A DNA stretch of 64,000 nt from Paludicola sp. MB14-C6 (GCF_030908625.1 NZ_CP133133.1:2873906-2937905), one strand, 5' to 3'. Numbered from the stretch's first letter, positions 44,317 through 53,159 are shown. The notes: generated from the sequence alone by a model not told the origin. Numbers and translations are program-made.

Positions 44317-45204
44317 ATGAAAAAGACAATTTTCACAGGCGCAGGCGTTGCAATTATTACACCAATGTTTGAAGATGGAACAATTAACTATGATAAATTA
44401 GGTGAGTTAATCGATTTTCAAATAGAAAATCATACAGATAGTATCATTGTTTGCGGAACTACTGGCGAATCTGCAACAATGACAGACCAAGAGCATATTG
44501 ATGCGATTGCATATACTGTAAAACACGTTAATGGTAGAATTCCGGTTATTGCAGGTGCGGGTAGTAATGATACAAAATACGCAGTAGAACTTTCTAAAGA
44601 AGCAAAGTCACTTGGCGCTGATGCGTTGTTGCATGTTACGCCATATTATAATAAAACATCTCAACGTGGGCTAATCAAACATTTCACAGATATTGCCGAT
44701 GCAACTGATTTGCCGATTATTTTATATAATGTACCAAGTAGAACGGGAACAAATATTGCAGTTGATACTTACAAAGTGTTATCAGCTCATCAAAATATTG
44801 TTGCAGCTAAAGAAGCAAGTGGCGATATTAGCGCAATAGCAAAGATAAAAGCTGCATGTGGCAATGATTTAGCAATCTACTCTGGTAATGACGATCAAAT
44901 TGTACCGATTTTATCTCTTGGTGGTATTGGCGTAATTTCTGTTTTATCAAATGCGCTACCAAAGCAAACTCATGATATTTGTGAGTTGTATTTTAAAGGT
45001 GATGTGAAAGCAAGTGCAAAATTGCAACTAGACTTGTTAGAGTTTATTAATGCATTGTTTATGGATGTGAATCCTATACCGGTAAAAGAAGCAATGAATT
45101 TAATGGGGCTTCAAGTTGGTGAATGCAGAATGCCACTTTTAAAGATGACGCAACAGCAAATTCAAAAATTATCAGATGTTATGAAAAAAATAAACTTAAT
45201 TTAA
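44317..45204 (+). CDS. dapA: 4-hydroxy-tetrahydrodipicolinate synthase
   Basis: DapA condenses aspartate semialdehyde with pyruvate. The 295-residue TIM barrel has GVAIITPMFEDG near residue 11, VCGTTGESATM near 46, VTPYYNKTSQRGL near 107 with a catalytic Tyr, PIILYNVPSRTG near 135 with the second, AAKEASGD near 166 with the Schiff-base Lys, and YSGNDDQIVP near 192. AGGAGATGA precedes the ATG. It follows asd by 53 bp in the riboswitch operon. Confidence 0.96.
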   Translation: MKKTIFTGAGVAIITPMFEDGTINYDKLGELIDFQIENHTDSIIVCGTTGESATMTDQEHIDAIAYTVKHVNGRIPVIAGAGSNDTKYAVELSKEAKSLGADALLHVTPYYNKTSQRGLIKHFTDIADATDLPIILYNVPSRTGTNIAVDTYKVLSAHQNIVAAKEASGDISAIAKIKAACGNDLAIYSGNDDQIVPILSLGGIGVISVLSNALPKQTHDICELYFKGDVKASAKLQLDLLEFINALFMDVNPIPVKEAMNLMGLQVGECRMPLLKMTQQQIQKLSDVMKKINLI

Positions 45205-45218
45205 TATTACACCATATG

Positions 45219-45265
45219 AAATCTGCACACTTCAACTATAAATCGGTTGTACGTTGTGCAGATTT
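45219..45265 (+). terminator. Possible terminator/attenuator hairpin between dapA and dapB
   Basis: AAATCTGCACA (45219-45229) pairs perfectly with TGTGCAGATTT (45255-45265), with an inner CAAC/GTTG pairing in the loop. Only GTGTTATAC follows, so the U-tract is poor. It may reduce rather than stop transcription into dapB. Confidence 0.55.
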
Positions 45266-45409
45266 GTGTTATACTAAAATTATGTATACGTGAGTGATAT
45301 TTTAAGGACATTTGAAAATTTGAATTGCACTTTTTGTAATAATAATGTGATTAAAATGTTGATTCTAAATTGAGATTAAATTCTAATAAAAATAAAGGAT
45401 GTATGGGGA

Positions 45410-46159
45410 ATGACTAGAATACTTTTAAGTGGTGCAAACGGTCGAATGGGACATGTTATTGAAAATTGTTCCCACAATTTCGAAAACACAAAAATTGTAA
45501 GTGGAGTAGATTTAAACAATAAAGAATATGCACTTTTCCCAATACATAAGTCTATTACTGAATGTAGGGAAAAAGCAGATGTAATTATTGATTTTTCTCA
45601 TCCATCTTGCTTGAATGATTTATTAACATATGCAATTAGCAATAACCTTCCATTGGTTGCGGCAACTACCGGATATAACGAAGATCAAATTGCCCTAATC
45701 AAACAAGCATCCAATAAAATTCCCGTTTTTTTTACTTTCAATATGTCACTTGGCGTTAATTTGCTAATTGACCTAGCAAAAAAAGCAACAGCCGTATTGG
45801 GAGATCAATTTGACATTGAAATTATCGAAAAACATCATAATCAAAAAATTGATGCACCAAGCGGAACGGCTATTATGTTGGCAAATGCAATTAACCAAAC
45901 TGCACAAGAAAGATATCAATATGAGTTTGACCGTCATTCTAAACGCCAAAAGCGTCAAAAAAATGAAATTGGTATTCATGCGGTTCGTGGCGGAACAATT
46001 GTTGGTGAACATGAAGTGATTTTTGCAGGTCGTGATGAAATTGTAACATTAACTCATCAAGCAATGTCAAAAGACATTTTTGCAGTAGGTGCACTAAAAG
46101 CTGCACAATTCTTAAAAGACCAAAAACCGGGGCTTTATAGCATGAGCGACTTGCTATAA
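45410..46159 (+). CDS. dapB: 4-hydroxy-tetrahydrodipicolinate reductase
   Basis: DapB reduces hydroxytetrahydrodipicolinate with NAD(P)H in diaminopimelate/lysine synthesis. The 249-residue protein shows LLSGANGRMGHVIE near residue 5, DVIIDFSHPS near 59, AATTGYNEDQ near 85, FNMSLGVNLL near 109, and the active-site EKHHNQKIDAPSGTA near 142, with VRGGTIVGEHEV near 193. It lies 205 bp after dapA across a hairpin, so it may have some independent regulation. Confidence 0.96.
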   Translation: MTRILLSGANGRMGHVIENCSHNFENTKIVSGVDLNNKEYALFPIHKSITECREKADVIIDFSHPSCLNDLLTYAISNNLPLVAATTGYNEDQIALIKQASNKIPVFFTFNMSLGVNLLIDLAKKATAVLGDQFDIEIIEKHHNQKIDAPSGTAIMLANAINQTAQERYQYEFDRHSKRQKRQKNEIGIHAVRGGTIVGEHEVIFAGRDEIVTLTHQAMSKDIFAVGALKAAQFLKDQKPGLYSMSDLL

Positions 46160-46198
46160 TCTAATAAAAATAACATATTCAGTAAGGTGGGTAAAAAT

Positions 46199-47437
46199 AT
46201 GCGTTTTAAGAAAAGTAAAATGAAGCTCACATCAACATATGTTGTTAGTATTGCAATTTTAATTATTGCAATCATACTAACGATTGTCTTAGCAATTGTT
46301 AAAGCGATAGGAAAAGATACGGTTAAGCCGGTTGACCAACCAATTTCAAGTCAGGTGGTTTCGTCTCAACAGCAAAAGCCACCAACACCGGCTCCTGCAA
46401 CGGTAAGACTATTGGGTGTAGGTGATAATTTGATTCATGAAGGAATCTATAATCAAGCACATAAAAGAGCAGGTGGTGTTGGCTACGACTTTACATATGC
46501 GTATCAAGAAATGCAAGATATTATTAGTCAGGCAGATATTGCTTCAATCAATCAAGAGACAATGTTAGCATCTATTTTTGCTCCATCTTCTTATCCGATG
46601 TTTAATTCACCCCAAGAGCTCGGTAAACATATGTTAAAGCTTGGCTTTGACGTATTTAATCAAGCGAATAATCATAGTATTGATAAAGGGGCAAAAGGTA
46701 TTATTTCTACTCTTGATTTTTGGGAAACTCAGCAAGCTGCAAAAGTAGTTGGTGTATATCGTAATCAACAAGATGCAGATCATATTCGTACTGTGGAACG
46801 CAATGGAGTTGTATTCAGCTTTTTAGGTATGACAGAGCTTACAAATGGTTTGAACTTACCTAAGGATACTGATATTGTTCTTGAAAGAACAATGGATGAA
46901 GAAAGAATTCAACAACAAATAAAAAAAGCCAAAACCATTTCGGATGTGGTTGTTGTAAATGCACATTGGGGCGTTGAATATACAAATGTTCCTAATGAGA
47001 CTCAAAAAGCATTGGCAAAAAAAATGATAACATGGGGAGCAGATATTATATTAGGCCATCATCCTCATGTCATTCAACCTGTTGAATATGTGGAACGTCC
47101 CGATGGAAGTAAGGGCGTTGTGTGTTATTCTCTTGGAAATTTCATTTCAGCTCAAGAGTATGGGCCAAGAATGATTGGCGGTATGCTGGATGTTACTGTT
47201 GAAAAGAATTTTGAAACCAAAAAAATCGAGTTGAAACAAGTTCATTTCCTACCTGTGGTAACACATTATGGCGCAAATTATACTAATATAAAAGTCTACC
47301 CACTTTCTAAATATACAAAAGAGCTTGCATCTTCACATGGAGTACGAACAAGAACAAAAGAATTTAATTATGATTATATTGAACAACTCGTTAAAAAAGT
47401 AATTAACTCTCAGTTTTTAACTTCTGATTATCAATAG
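46199..47437 (+). CDS. CapA-family protein (poly-gamma-glutamate/PGA_cap type), membrane-anchored
   Basis: The 412-residue protein has an N-terminal membrane helix (about 12-34), a Ser/Gln/Pro-rich linker, and an external CapA metallophosphatase-like domain. Motifs are LLGVGDNLIHEGIYN near residue 74, DIASINQETMLA near 112, VFNQANNHSIDKG near 150, VVNAHWGVEYTN near 248 and ILGHHPHVIQPVEY near 280. CapA domains anchor or process poly-glutamate capsules in bacilli, but many clostridial homologues occur without capBC, as here. ATG at 46199 follows AAGGTGG by 8 nt; GTG at 46187 is inside that site. Role unproven. Confidence 0.88.
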   Translation: MRFKKSKMKLTSTYVVSIAILIIAIILTIVLAIVKAIGKDTVKPVDQPISSQVVSSQQQKPPTPAPATVRLLGVGDNLIHEGIYNQAHKRAGGVGYDFTYAYQEMQDIISQADIASINQETMLASIFAPSSYPMFNSPQELGKHMLKLGFDVFNQANNHSIDKGAKGIISTLDFWETQQAAKVVGVYRNQQDADHIRTVERNGVVFSFLGMTELTNGLNLPKDTDIVLERTMDEERIQQQIKKAKTISDVVVVNAHWGVEYTNVPNETQKALAKKMITWGADIILGHHPHVIQPVEYVERPDGSKGVVCYSLGNFISAQEYGPRMIGGMLDVTVEKNFETKKIELKQVHFLPVVTHYGANYTNIKVYPLSKYTKELASSHGVRTRTKEFNYDYIEQLVKKVINSQFLTSDYQ

Positions 47438-47537
47438 AAATGAAAATTTGCTCGTTTCATTCTAGTTAAAGTAAAACTAACAGCTTTATTTACAATGCAC
47501 ATAAAGAGTGAACATCACAGGAAGGAACGGATATTTT

Positions 47538-48002
47538 ATGAAAGTAATCAGCCAAGTAAGTATGACTGAAAATGTAGCAGTGGTCACTTTAGAAAATGCC
47601 CCAGCAAACATTCAGTTTTTGTCACATATTTTTGACGTAACTGCTAAAGCGGGAATTAACGTTGATATGATTTCTCAAACTGCGCCAAAGGGCACACACA
47701 ATACAATTTCTTTTACTGTAATTGATACAAAAGTACCTGATTTATTGAAGGTAGTAAATCAATTGCATTTAGAAGTTCATGATATAAAACCATTAGTGTC
47801 AGTTGGAAATGTTAAAATCTGCTTATTTGGTGAAGAAATGCCGAGTAAGGTGGGGGTTGCTTCTGATGTATTTAATCGATTAAATGAAGAAAAAATCGAT
47901 ATTTTATTAATTACAACATCAGATGTTGATATTTCTATTGTAGTACAAAGCGCAGATAGTGAACGTGCTTATACTATTTTAAAAGCTGCTTACGAGGGAT
48001 AA
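47538..48002 (+). CDS. Tandem ACT-domain protein, aspartokinase regulatory-domain-like
   Basis: A 154-residue protein made of two ACT domains (about 1-75 and 80-154): VAVVTLENAPANIQFLSHIF and KAGINVDMISQTAP in the first, KICLFGEEMPSKVGVASDVF and KIDILLITTSDVDISIVV in the second (each shortened). The closest pattern is the regulatory C-terminus of aspartate kinase, without the kinase domain. After asd-dapA-dapB this suggests amino-acid sensing in the lysine branch, but it could equally be a free-standing ACT protein. GGAAGGAACGG lies before the ATG at 47538; the GTG at 47508 is too early. Confidence 0.82.
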   Translation: MKVISQVSMTENVAVVTLENAPANIQFLSHIFDVTAKAGINVDMISQTAPKGTHNTISFTVIDTKVPDLLKVVNQLHLEVHDIKPLVSVGNVKICLFGEEMPSKVGVASDVFNRLNEEKIDILLITTSDVDISIVVQSADSERAYTILKAAYEG

Positions 48003-48119
48003 AGCATAGTATGATGCATATAATGAAAACAAGTTAAAAGCCATTTATTTTATATCGAGTTTTAGCTGAATCAATTTATCTAGCATGATAATACTCTGTA
48101 GATATGGGTGGGTTAAAAG

Positions 48120-49115
48120 ATGAAAAGGGTTTGTAGTTTTGTTTTTGTTATTTTAGCAATTTTCTCATTGGACTCTTGCAAGCATAACCCAAAACCGAAT
48201 AGTTCATCGCAAACCTCTTCTTATATGTCTTCATCTGAAGCTTCTGCTTCAAGTCAAGAAGTCGTTACACATGACGTTGATTCCGACGCAAAGGCTGCCT
48301 TTTCCCTACAAGGAGCCATGCTTTCCCAAATTGCTGGAATTCGCACAAGTGAAAACACAAAAACGACTGATCGCTATGTTGTTGTAACAAAAGATGATTT
48401 GTATGGTTTAGTAGATTACAACGGGGATATTGTACTACCAATTAAGTATAAAGACATTCATCTTTGTTATGAAGGAATTATAGCAGACGGCAAAGTTATG
48501 TCCAATGACTTAAAATCTTCAAAGGAACATTTAGGTCATGGTGTAGAGCATCCGATTTTTGTCTGGGACACCGTAACAAATAAACCATATAACACTTATA
48601 TTGATGTAGCACCGATTAGCCAAGAGATGATATCTTCAATTCCAGTCCCTGTTCAAAGTGTTACAATAGAATCCAATTTCAAAGAAGATTATACTGAATA
48701 TAGCGTAACTTCTTATCGTGGATTATATGGATTTATGACAAAGGGTAAGTTAATTACTCCGTTAGTTTATGAATGCGTTCATCCGTTTTCAGATGGCTTA
48801 GCTGCTGTAAAAAAAGATGGGGTATGGGGTTATATTAATGAAACGGGTAAGGTAGTGATTCCTTGCCAATTTAGCGATTTGTTTGAGGCAAATATACGTT
48901 TTGGCTCAAACTATTACGAAAAAGAAATTCTATATAATTTTTCAAGTGGGTATGCAGCAATCACAAAAGGCGGTAAATGGGGTTATATTGATAAAACTGG
49001 CAAAGAAATAACTCCATTTATCTATACCAGAGCAATAATGCCATATCAAGGAAAAGCTTGGGTGTATAATGCAAATGGGAACTGGATTGTTATTGATTTA
49101 AACGAACAATTATAA
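48120..49115 (+). CDS. WG-repeat lipoprotein
   Basis: The 331-residue protein has a lipoprotein signal (lipobox LDSC, Cys at residue 20) and a long Ser-rich linker to about residue 55. At least four WG-type beta repeats follow: DLYGLVDYNGDIVLP near 87, RGLYGFMTKGKLITP near 200, DGVWGYINETGKVVIP near 236 and GGKWGYIDKTGKEITP near 283. WG repeats form beta-rich surface domains, probably for binding. It is secreted and lipid-anchored by inference. Specific function unknown. AT-rich DNA and a strong promoter for rplU follow directly. Confidence 0.88.
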   Translation: MKRVCSFVFVILAIFSLDSCKHNPKPNSSSQTSSYMSSSEASASSQEVVTHDVDSDAKAAFSLQGAMLSQIAGIRTSENTKTTDRYVVVTKDDLYGLVDYNGDIVLPIKYKDIHLCYEGIIADGKVMSNDLKSSKEHLGHGVEHPIFVWDTVTNKPYNTYIDVAPISQEMISSIPVPVQSVTIESNFKEDYTEYSVTSYRGLYGFMTKGKLITPLVYECVHPFSDGLAAVKKDGVWGYINETGKVVIPCQFSDLFEANIRFGSNYYEKEILYNFSSGYAAITKGGKWGYIDKTGKEITPFIYTRAIMPYQGKAWVYNANGNWIVIDLNEQL

Positions 49116-49129
49116 TTGTAAAATAAATA

Positions 49130-49158
49130 TTGACAATTATAGCTATGTATGATAAAAT
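49130..49158 (+). promoter_or_regulatory. Promoter of the rplU-prp-rpmA operon
   Basis: TTGACA (49130-49135), a 17-bp spacer and TAAAAT (49153-49158). The predicted start near 49165 coincides with the 5' end of the L21-type leader. Confidence 0.82.
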
Positions 49159-49163
49159 AATAA

Positions 49164-49246
49164 AGCCGCATGTGTAGGGTTTTTTAAGTCAAGCTTTTAG
49201 CTTGCCCCGTGAACAGCGAGATTAAAGAAAAGGCAGGTGCCTGTAA
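49164..49246 (+). ncRNA. Ribosomal protein L21 leader (putative)
   Basis: The 5' leader of rplU contains GCCGCATGTGTAGGG, an inner hairpin CAAGC-TTTTA-GCTTG (49191-49205), then CCCCGTGAACAGCGAGA. GGG pairs with CCC and GCCGC.. lies opposite ..GCG. This arrangement resembles the Firmicutes L21 leader family, thought to allow autoregulation by L21. Identification is by pattern and position, not covariance search. Confidence 0.65.
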
Positions 49247-49558
49247 ATGTACGCTATTATTGAAACTGGTGGAAAACAATACCGTGTTAACGAAGGTGAT
49301 GTAGTATTCATCGAAAAATTAGACGTGACTGAAAACGAAGCTGTTACTTTTGGTAAAGTAATCGCTGTTGGTGGTAACGACGGTATCAAAGTTGGAACTC
49401 CTTATGTTGATGGTGCTGAAGTAAAAGCTACTGCAATCAAAAACGGCAAAGGAAAGAAAATTACTGTTTTCAAATACAAACCTAAAAAAGGTTACAGCCG
49501 CAAAATAGGTCATAGACAACCTTACACTAAAGTAAGAATTGAATCTATCAAAGCTTAG
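49247..49558 (+). CDS. rplU: 50S ribosomal protein L21
   Basis: The 103-residue protein has the L21 hallmark [18 protein letters not shown], then [11 protein letters not shown], and the C-terminal KRRKNYRRKIGHRQ-type signature, here [19 protein letters not shown]. It is first in rplU-prp-rpmA. Codon use is that of highly expressed genes. GGCAGGTGCC precedes the ATG by about 5 nt and includes a small self-complement. Confidence 0.97.
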   Translation: MYAIIETGGKQYRVNEGDVVFIEKLDVTENEAVTFGKVIAVGGNDGIKVGTPYVDGAEVKATAIKNGKGKKITVFKYKPKKGYSRKIGHRQPYTKVRIESIKA

Positions 49559-49561
49559 TTT

Positions 49562-49879
49562 ATGATTCATGCTGAATTTTATTTGAAAGATGAAGTCTTA
49601 ATTGGATTTAGTGTAAAAGGACATGCAGGTTATGCAGACTTTGGACTAGATATCGTTTGTGCTTCTGTTACTTCTGCTGTGGAGTTAACCGCAAATGCAA
49701 TTACTGAAATTTTGAAAGTTCCTGCAACAGTAGGAGTTTTCGAAAATGAAATAAGGCTTTCATTACCCGATTGTGATAACAGTAGCGCAGTTGACTTTTT
49801 AAAAGCATTGCGATTACATTTAGAATTACTATCACAAGATTACAAAGATCATATTCGATTAACCGACTTGGAGGTGTAA
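49562..49879 (+). CDS. prp: Ribosomal-processing cysteine protease Prp
   Basis: Prp cleaves the N-terminal extension of L27 in Firmicutes and relatives. The 105-residue protein carries the catalytic His in [11 protein letters not shown] near residue 21 and the catalytic Cys in [18 protein letters not shown] near 33. It sits 3 bp after rplU and 4 bp before rpmA, whose product has the matching cleavage site. Confidence 0.94.
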   Translation: MIHAEFYLKDEVLIGFSVKGHAGYADFGLDIVCASVTSAVELTANAITEILKVPATVGVFENEIRLSLPDCDNSSAVDFLKALRLHLELLSQDYKDHIRLTDLEV

Positions 49880-49883
49880 TGTT

Positions 49884-50165
49884 ATGTTAAGACTTAATAT
49901 GCAATTTTTTGCACATAAAAAAGGTGTAGGTTCTACAAAGAACGGTCGTGACTCTGAGTCTAAACGTTTAGGTGTTAAACGTGCTGATGGACAATTTGTT
50001 CTAGCTGGAAACATTCTAGTTCGTCAACGTGGTACTCATATTCACCCAGGTGAAAACGTTGGACGTGGTTCCGATGACACACTATTTGCAAAAGTTGATG
50101 GCAAAGTAAAATTTGAGCGTTTAGGACGTGACCGCAAAAAGGTTAGCGTATACGCTGCTCAATAA
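49884..50165 (+). CDS. rpmA: 50S ribosomal protein L27
   Basis: The 93-residue protein has the Firmicutes N-terminal extension [10 protein letters not shown], which is removed by Prp before [13 protein letters not shown]. The mature N-terminus reaches the peptidyl transferase centre. Motifs are [14 protein letters not shown] and [19 protein letters not shown] (shortened) and [25 protein letters not shown] precedes the ATG. Confidence 0.97.
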   Translation: MLRLNMQFFAHKKGVGSTKNGRDSESKRLGVKRADGQFVLAGNILVRQRGTHIHPGENVGRGSDDTLFAKVDGKVKFERLGRDRKKVSVYAAQ

Positions 50166-50177
50166 CAAATAGTTTAT

Positions 50178-50206
50178 AAAAAGTGTGCTTTTTAAGCACA
50201 CTTTTT
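50178..50206 (+). terminator. Terminator of the rplU operon
   Basis: AAAAAGTGTGCTT (50178-50190) pairs perfectly with AAGCACACTTTTT (50194-50206), loop TTT, then T-rich sequence. Confidence 0.92.
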
Positions 50207-50210
50207 TGTT

Positions 50211-50340
50211 GATACTAATTTCATTTTAAATAATCCAGATACTAATTTTACAAATTAGTATCTAATATTCTTGAAACAAGGTTTAGTTTATGTGGTTCAT
50301 TTAAAATTTTCAATTGTAATTTTAAATGAGAATTAGTATT
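50211..50340. repeat. Foldback repeat, 130-bp form, with inner perfect palindrome
   Basis: Outer arms GATACTAATTTCATTTTAAAT (50211-50231) and ATTTTAAATGAGAATTAGTATT (about 50319-50340) are inverted copies. Inside, AGATACTAATTT-TAC-AAATTAGTATCT (50237-50263) is a perfect 12-bp inverted repeat with the same terminal motif, so the element may be one small copy nested in another. It starts 4 bp after the rpmA terminator stem. Together with the next repeat and the obg promoter it accounts for the 333-bp rpmA-obg gap. Confidence 0.75.
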
Positions 50341-50365
50341 AGGACTAAGTTCTGGTATAATTCTA

Positions 50366-50394
50366 TTGATATATTGTAAAGATTTATATATAAT
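50366..50394 (+). promoter_or_regulatory. Promoter of obg
   Basis: TTGATA (50366-50371), a 17-bp spacer and TATAAT (50389-50394). It lies between two foldback repeats. A second extended -10, TGG-TATAAT at 50353-50361, stands 17 bp from TTAGTA, which is part of the repeat's right end. Confidence 0.78.
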
Positions 50395-50404
50395 AATGTA
50401 TATA

Positions 50405-50460
50405 ATATTAATTAGCATTTAAAATGTCTTTTGTATTTTGTTTTGAATGCAAATTAGTAT
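50405..50460. repeat. Foldback repeat, 56-bp form, in the obg leader
   Basis: ATATTAATTAGCATTTAAAA (50405-50424) and TTTTGAATGCAAATTAGTAT (50441-50460) pair at 17 of 20 positions around a 16-nt loop. With the predicted transcript start near 50401 it would form a hairpin at the very 5' end of obg mRNA. Confidence 0.8.
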
Positions 50461-50498
50461 GAATAGAATAAGGCAAAATTGATGAAGGCGGTAAATAA

Positions 50499-51776
50499 AT
50501 GTTTGTAGATAAAGTTAAGATTTCAATTAGAGCAGGAAATGGCGGTAATGGCGCAGTATCTTTCCATAGAGAAAAATATGTTGCAGCTGGCGGTCCCGAT
50601 GGTGGCGACGGCGGAAAAGGCGGCGATGTTGTTTTCGTTATGGATGAAGGAATGTCTACCTTGGTTGATTTCCGTTATAAGCGAAAATATGTTGCAGAAA
50701 ACGGAGAAAACGGAGGAGCCAGAAACTGTTCCGGTAAAGGCGCCACGAATCTTGTAATCAAAGTACCAAAAGGAACTTTAGTTAAAGATGTTGAAAGTGG
50801 ACGCATCTTAGCTGATATTTCTACAAAAGAGCCTGTTATTGTTGCAAGGGGCGGAAAAGGCGGCGCTGGAAATCAGCATTTTGCAACCGCAACAAGACAA
50901 ATTCCTCGTTTTGCTAAACCAGGCAAACAAGGTGAAGAATACGAAGTAACTTTGGAATTAAAATTATTGGCTGATGTCGGACTTGTTGGATTCCCGAATG
51001 TAGGTAAATCTACTTTAATTTCTGTAGTAAGTGCGGCAAAGCCAGTTATTGCGAATTATCACTTTACAACCTTAACACCTGTTTTGGGTGTTGTAAAAAT
51101 AGGTGAAGGCAAGAGCTTTGTTATGGCGGATATTCCGGGCTTAATAGAAGGTGCAAGCGAAGGCATAGGGCTAGGCCATGATTTCTTGCGCCATGTTGAG
51201 CGTTGCCGTTTATTGTTACACGTTGTTGACGTATCCGGCATTGAAGGAAGAAATCCAATTGAAGACTTTGAAGCCATTAACAACGAGCTAGTAAGCTTTA
51301 GCGAAGAATTGTCTACTCGCCCACAATTGGTAGTTGCCAACAAATGCGATATGGCAACAGAAGAACAAATTACAGAGTTTAAACAATATATAGAACAAAA
51401 AGGATATCAGTTCTTTGAAATTTCTGCAGCTACAACTCAAGGTACACATGATTTAGTTCAAAAAGTTTATGCTGAGCTTCAAAAGTTACCTCCAATTAAA
51501 TATTTTGAACCACAACCATTTACAGAACAAGAAATTGCAGAACGTGAAAGTAAATTTAATTCCTTTGAAGTAAAAGTAGAAAACGGAATATATTATGTAG
51601 AAGCGCCATTCTTAGAATCTGTGCTCATGACAGCAAATATGGAAGACTATGAGTCTTTGCAATATTTCCAACGTGTATTACGAAGCAGCGGAATTATTGA
51701 TAAGCTTGAAGAGATGGGTATCAATGAAGGCGATATCGTTAACATTTATGATTTCGAATTTGACTATATAAGATAG
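50499..51776 (+). CDS. obg: GTPase Obg/CgtA
   Basis: Obg is an essential ribosome-associated GTPase linked to 50S assembly, stress and sporulation. The 425-residue protein has the Gly-rich Obg domain (about 1-157; GGPDGGDGGKGGDVV near 32), the G domain with GFPNVGKSTLI near 163, DIPGLIEGASEG near 210, NKCDM near 282 and SAAT near 310. The C-terminal OCT domain is at about 350-425. GAAGGCGG precedes the ATG by about 7 nt. It begins a unit with mini-RNase III. Confidence 0.96.
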   Translation: MFVDKVKISIRAGNGGNGAVSFHREKYVAAGGPDGGDGGKGGDVVFVMDEGMSTLVDFRYKRKYVAENGENGGARNCSGKGATNLVIKVPKGTLVKDVESGRILADISTKEPVIVARGGKGGAGNQHFATATRQIPRFAKPGKQGEEYEVTLELKLLADVGLVGFPNVGKSTLISVVSAAKPVIANYHFTTLTPVLGVVKIGEGKSFVMADIPGLIEGASEGIGLGHDFLRHVERCRLLLHVVDVSGIEGRNPIEDFEAINNELVSFSEELSTRPQLVVANKCDMATEEQITEFKQYIEQKGYQFFEISAATTQGTHDLVQKVYAELQKLPPIKYFEPQPFTEQEIAERESKFNSFEVKVENGIYYVEAPFLESVLMTANMEDYESLQYFQRVLRSSGIIDKLEEMGINEGDIVNIYDFEFDYIR

Positions 51777-51784
51777 GAAGTAAC

Positions 51785-52195
51785 ATGATAGAACAACAAA
51801 CAAATCTCAAAGATATAAACCAATATAGTGGCTTAAGTTTAGCATATATCGGTGACTGTGTATATGAGCTTATGGTTCGTGAAAGAATATTATCACAAGG
51901 AAATATGCCTGTGAATAAGCTTCATAAAAAGTCGGTATCCATTGTATGTGCTTCTGCACAATCCAAAGCTTATGAGCTAGTAAAAGATTTGTTGACAGAA
52001 CAAGAAACGGCTGTATATAAACGAGGTCGCAATGCAAATGGAAACCATGTTCCTAAAAATGCTAACCCACAGGATTATCGAAGAGCAACAGGGCTAGAAG
52101 CATTGTTTGGTTATTTATATTTAACGAATCAAACAAATCGTGTTTTAGAGTTGTTTGAGATTATTTTTAGTGGATTGCAAACAGAAAGTATATAA
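51785..52195 (+). CDS. mrnC: Mini-ribonuclease III
   Basis: Mini-III is an RNase III domain without the dsRNA-binding domain; it matures 23S rRNA in Bacillus. The 136-residue protein has LSLAYIGDCVYELMVRE near residue 19 (catalytic Asp), NKLHKKSV, KRGRNANGNHVPKNA near 77, and YRRATGLEALFGYLYL near 100 with the catalytic Glu. It starts 8 bp after obg. Confidence 0.94.
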   Translation: MIEQQTNLKDINQYSGLSLAYIGDCVYELMVRERILSQGNMPVNKLHKKSVSIVCASAQSKAYELVKDLLTEQETAVYKRGRNANGNHVPKNANPQDYRRATGLEALFGYLYLTNQTNRVLELFEIIFSGLQTESI

Positions 52196-52272
52196 TTTCT
52201 TTTAAACATTTAAGCTAGATGCAATAATCGAAGCTTACTTTGCGTAGTTGTACTAGTGAAAGAGGATTAAGG

Positions 52273-53154
52273 ATGAAAAAAATATATACACCACAAACCA
52301 AAATAAACCCGAAAGAGTTTATTATTGATATACTTATTACAATGCTAGGAACTTTTGTGTTTGCTTTCGCAGTTCATTTTTTTACTGCTCCAAACAAGAT
52401 TGCGCCTGGAGGAGTATCTAGTATTTCAATCATTATTAACTATCTAACCGGTTTTTCGATTGGTACAGTTAATATTTGCTTAAACATTCCGTTGATGGTA
52501 ATCGGACTAATCTTTTTAGGTAAGCGATTTATGCTTAAAACAATCATATCACTAGTTACTTTTACGGTTGCAATTGATTATGTTTTAGTATATCTTCCAG
52601 TGTATCATGGAGATAAATTACTGGCTGCAATATTTGGTGGAATCATAATGGGATTTGGCATAGGCTTTGTTTTAACTCGGGGTGGCTCTACAGGTGGTAT
52701 GGATATTATTAACCGTATTATTCTAAAAAAAGTGCCTCATATGAAACTTGGCAAAATAACGCTGTGTACAGATTTAATTATTATTTCTATTTCGGGTATT
52801 GCTTATGGAAGTATTGAGCCGGTATTATATGCAGCAGTTGGTTTATATGTATGTTCTACTGCATTAGATATGGTTTTATATGGTTTTCATATTTGCAAGC
52901 TCATGTATATTGTATCTGATAAAGCCGAAGAAATTGCACAGGTTATTATGACGCAAATGAATCGTGGCGCTACTATATTAGAATCTTATGGAGCTTATAC
53001 AAAACAAAAAAAGCCAACGGTTATGTGTGCTGTACGGCAAAATCAATATTTTAAAGTGAAAAAAATAATTAATGCAATTGATCCAAATGCATTTGTTATC
53101 ATAACCAGTGCGAATGAAATTGTGGGTTCCGGTTTTAAATCGAACGATTTATAA
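52273..53154 (+). CDS. YitT-family membrane protein (DUF161-DUF2179)
   Basis: The 293-residue protein has five or six membrane segments (about 10-180) with the YitT signatures FFTAPNKIAPGGVSSIS near residue 33 and GFVLTRGGSTGGMDIINRII near 135 (shortened). The C-terminal cytoplasmic DUF2179 domain reads GATILESYGAYTKQKKPTVMC near 230 (shortened) and IDPNAFVIITSANEIVG. ATG at 52273 is favoured, with AGAGGATTAAGG upstream; the longer frame from 52240 adds an atypical N-terminus. Transport function is suspected for the family but unproven. Confidence 0.9.
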   Translation: MKKIYTPQTKINPKEFIIDILITMLGTFVFAFAVHFFTAPNKIAPGGVSSISIIINYLTGFSIGTVNICLNIPLMVIGLIFLGKRFMLKTIISLVTFTVAIDYVLVYLPVYHGDKLLAAIFGGIIMGFGIGFVLTRGGSTGGMDIINRIILKKVPHMKLGKITLCTDLIIISISGIAYGSIEPVLYAAVGLYVCSTALDMVLYGFHICKLMYIVSDKAEEIAQVIMTQMNRGATILESYGAYTKQKKPTVMCAVRQNQYFKVKKIINAIDPNAFVIITSANEIVGSGFKSNDL

Positions 53155-53159
53155 AAAAG

